Below, in pieces: positions 63,971 through 64,000 of a stretch of 64,000 bases of DNA; position 1 is the first letter of the stretch, and the number at the start of each line of letters is the position of its first letter. The stretch is from positions 40,933 through 104,932 of the forward strand of contig NZ_JAJQMN010000015.1 of NCBI RefSeq assembly GCF_028994775.1, read 5' to 3'. Source of the stretch: Promicromonospora iranensis. GTDB taxonomy: Bacteria; Actinomycetota; Actinomycetes; Actinomycetales; Cellulomonadaceae. Under the pieces are notes generated by a model, which made no database searches, was not told the DNA's origin, and saw only the letters and a program-made list of their open reading frames with translations. Position numbers and translations under genes: made by a program.

Positions 63971-64000
63971 TTCACATTGTGAACGCAACAGATTGTGAAC
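63971..64000. promoter_or_regulatory. Candidate operator upstream of the sugar transporter
   Basis: TTCACA-T-TGTGAA (63971-63983) is an inverted repeat, and TTGTGAAC occurs again at 63993-64000, 16 bp from the first copy. This is the likely promoter region of the ChvE gene. The window edge cuts the region, so its full extent is not visible. A ROK, LacI or similar sugar repressor is the likely binder. Confidence 0.5.

Noticed and set aside
63971..63983. Rex operator reading of TTCACATTGTGAA
   Set aside because: Rex sites have TTGTGAA first and TTCACAA second; here the order is reversed with a 1-bp centre. Kept only as a candidate operator of another regulator.

Overview
This is a GC-rich actinobacterial chromosome segment with GTG starts, translationally coupled operons and many leaderless-type promoters. 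Gene content (14-subunit complex I, menaquinone pathway, system II cytochrome c maturation, Rex, bS22, DUF4229, DUF6230/DUF6114) fits Micrococcales, most likely a Promicromonosporaceae/Cellulomonadaceae-like organism. The genus cannot be fixed from the sequence alone. I see no prophage, insertion sequence, CRISPR array, rRNA or tRNA. The window reads as core genome plus a few lineage-specific modules.

Region 1 (1-17.2 kb, minus strand) is the nuo operon, nuoA to nuoN, with nuoN cut by the left edge. It is preceded in the same transcription unit by a geranylgeranyl-reductase-type flavoprotein (menJ-like). An 18-bp Rex-type operator lies just downstream of the -10 of that unit, and rex itself is at 51.6-52.3 kb. 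Region 2 (17.2-23.4 kb) holds a small membrane protein, an AraC-type regulator, a NarL-type two-component system, and a divergent ABC exporter with shared palindromes between them. Region 3 (23.5-43.6 kb) carries almost all of menaquinone synthesis: menG, menF, menD, menC, menB, menE and menA. Interspersed are a TetR-DUF6230-DUF6114 module, an HtrA protease, a GNAT protein, a hexapeptide-repeat protein, a pseudo-ABC protein overlapping a P-loop protein, and a DUF3048 lipoprotein. Region 4 (43.6-49.4 kb) has DUF4229, a PLDc_N-type protein and the gpm-like/resA/ccdA/resB/ccsB operon. Region 5 (49.5-64 kb) has aquaporin Z, MarR with YceI, rex with a glutaredoxin, a Pr6Pr membrane protein, a HAD phosphatase, bS22, Trk/Ktr potassium uptake, an AcuC-type deacetylase, a beta-propeller phytase and a ChvE/GguA/GguB-type sugar ABC transporter.

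Functionally, the window couples NADH oxidation (complex I) to synthesis of its quinone acceptor (Men enzymes plus the MenJ-like saturase) and to cytochrome c maturation. Rex, an NADH/NAD+ sensor, is placed to control complex I.

Three kinds of non-coding structure stand out. (1) Very long, near-perfect inverted repeats, with 17-35-bp stems and unrelated sequences, sit at gene ends. (2) Short tandem duplications of 12-16 bp abut or include stop codons. (3) At least twelve genes have TANNNT exactly 6-7 nt before the start codon and little or no Shine-Dalgarno, the pattern of leaderless mRNAs. Four of those twelve are menaquinone genes.
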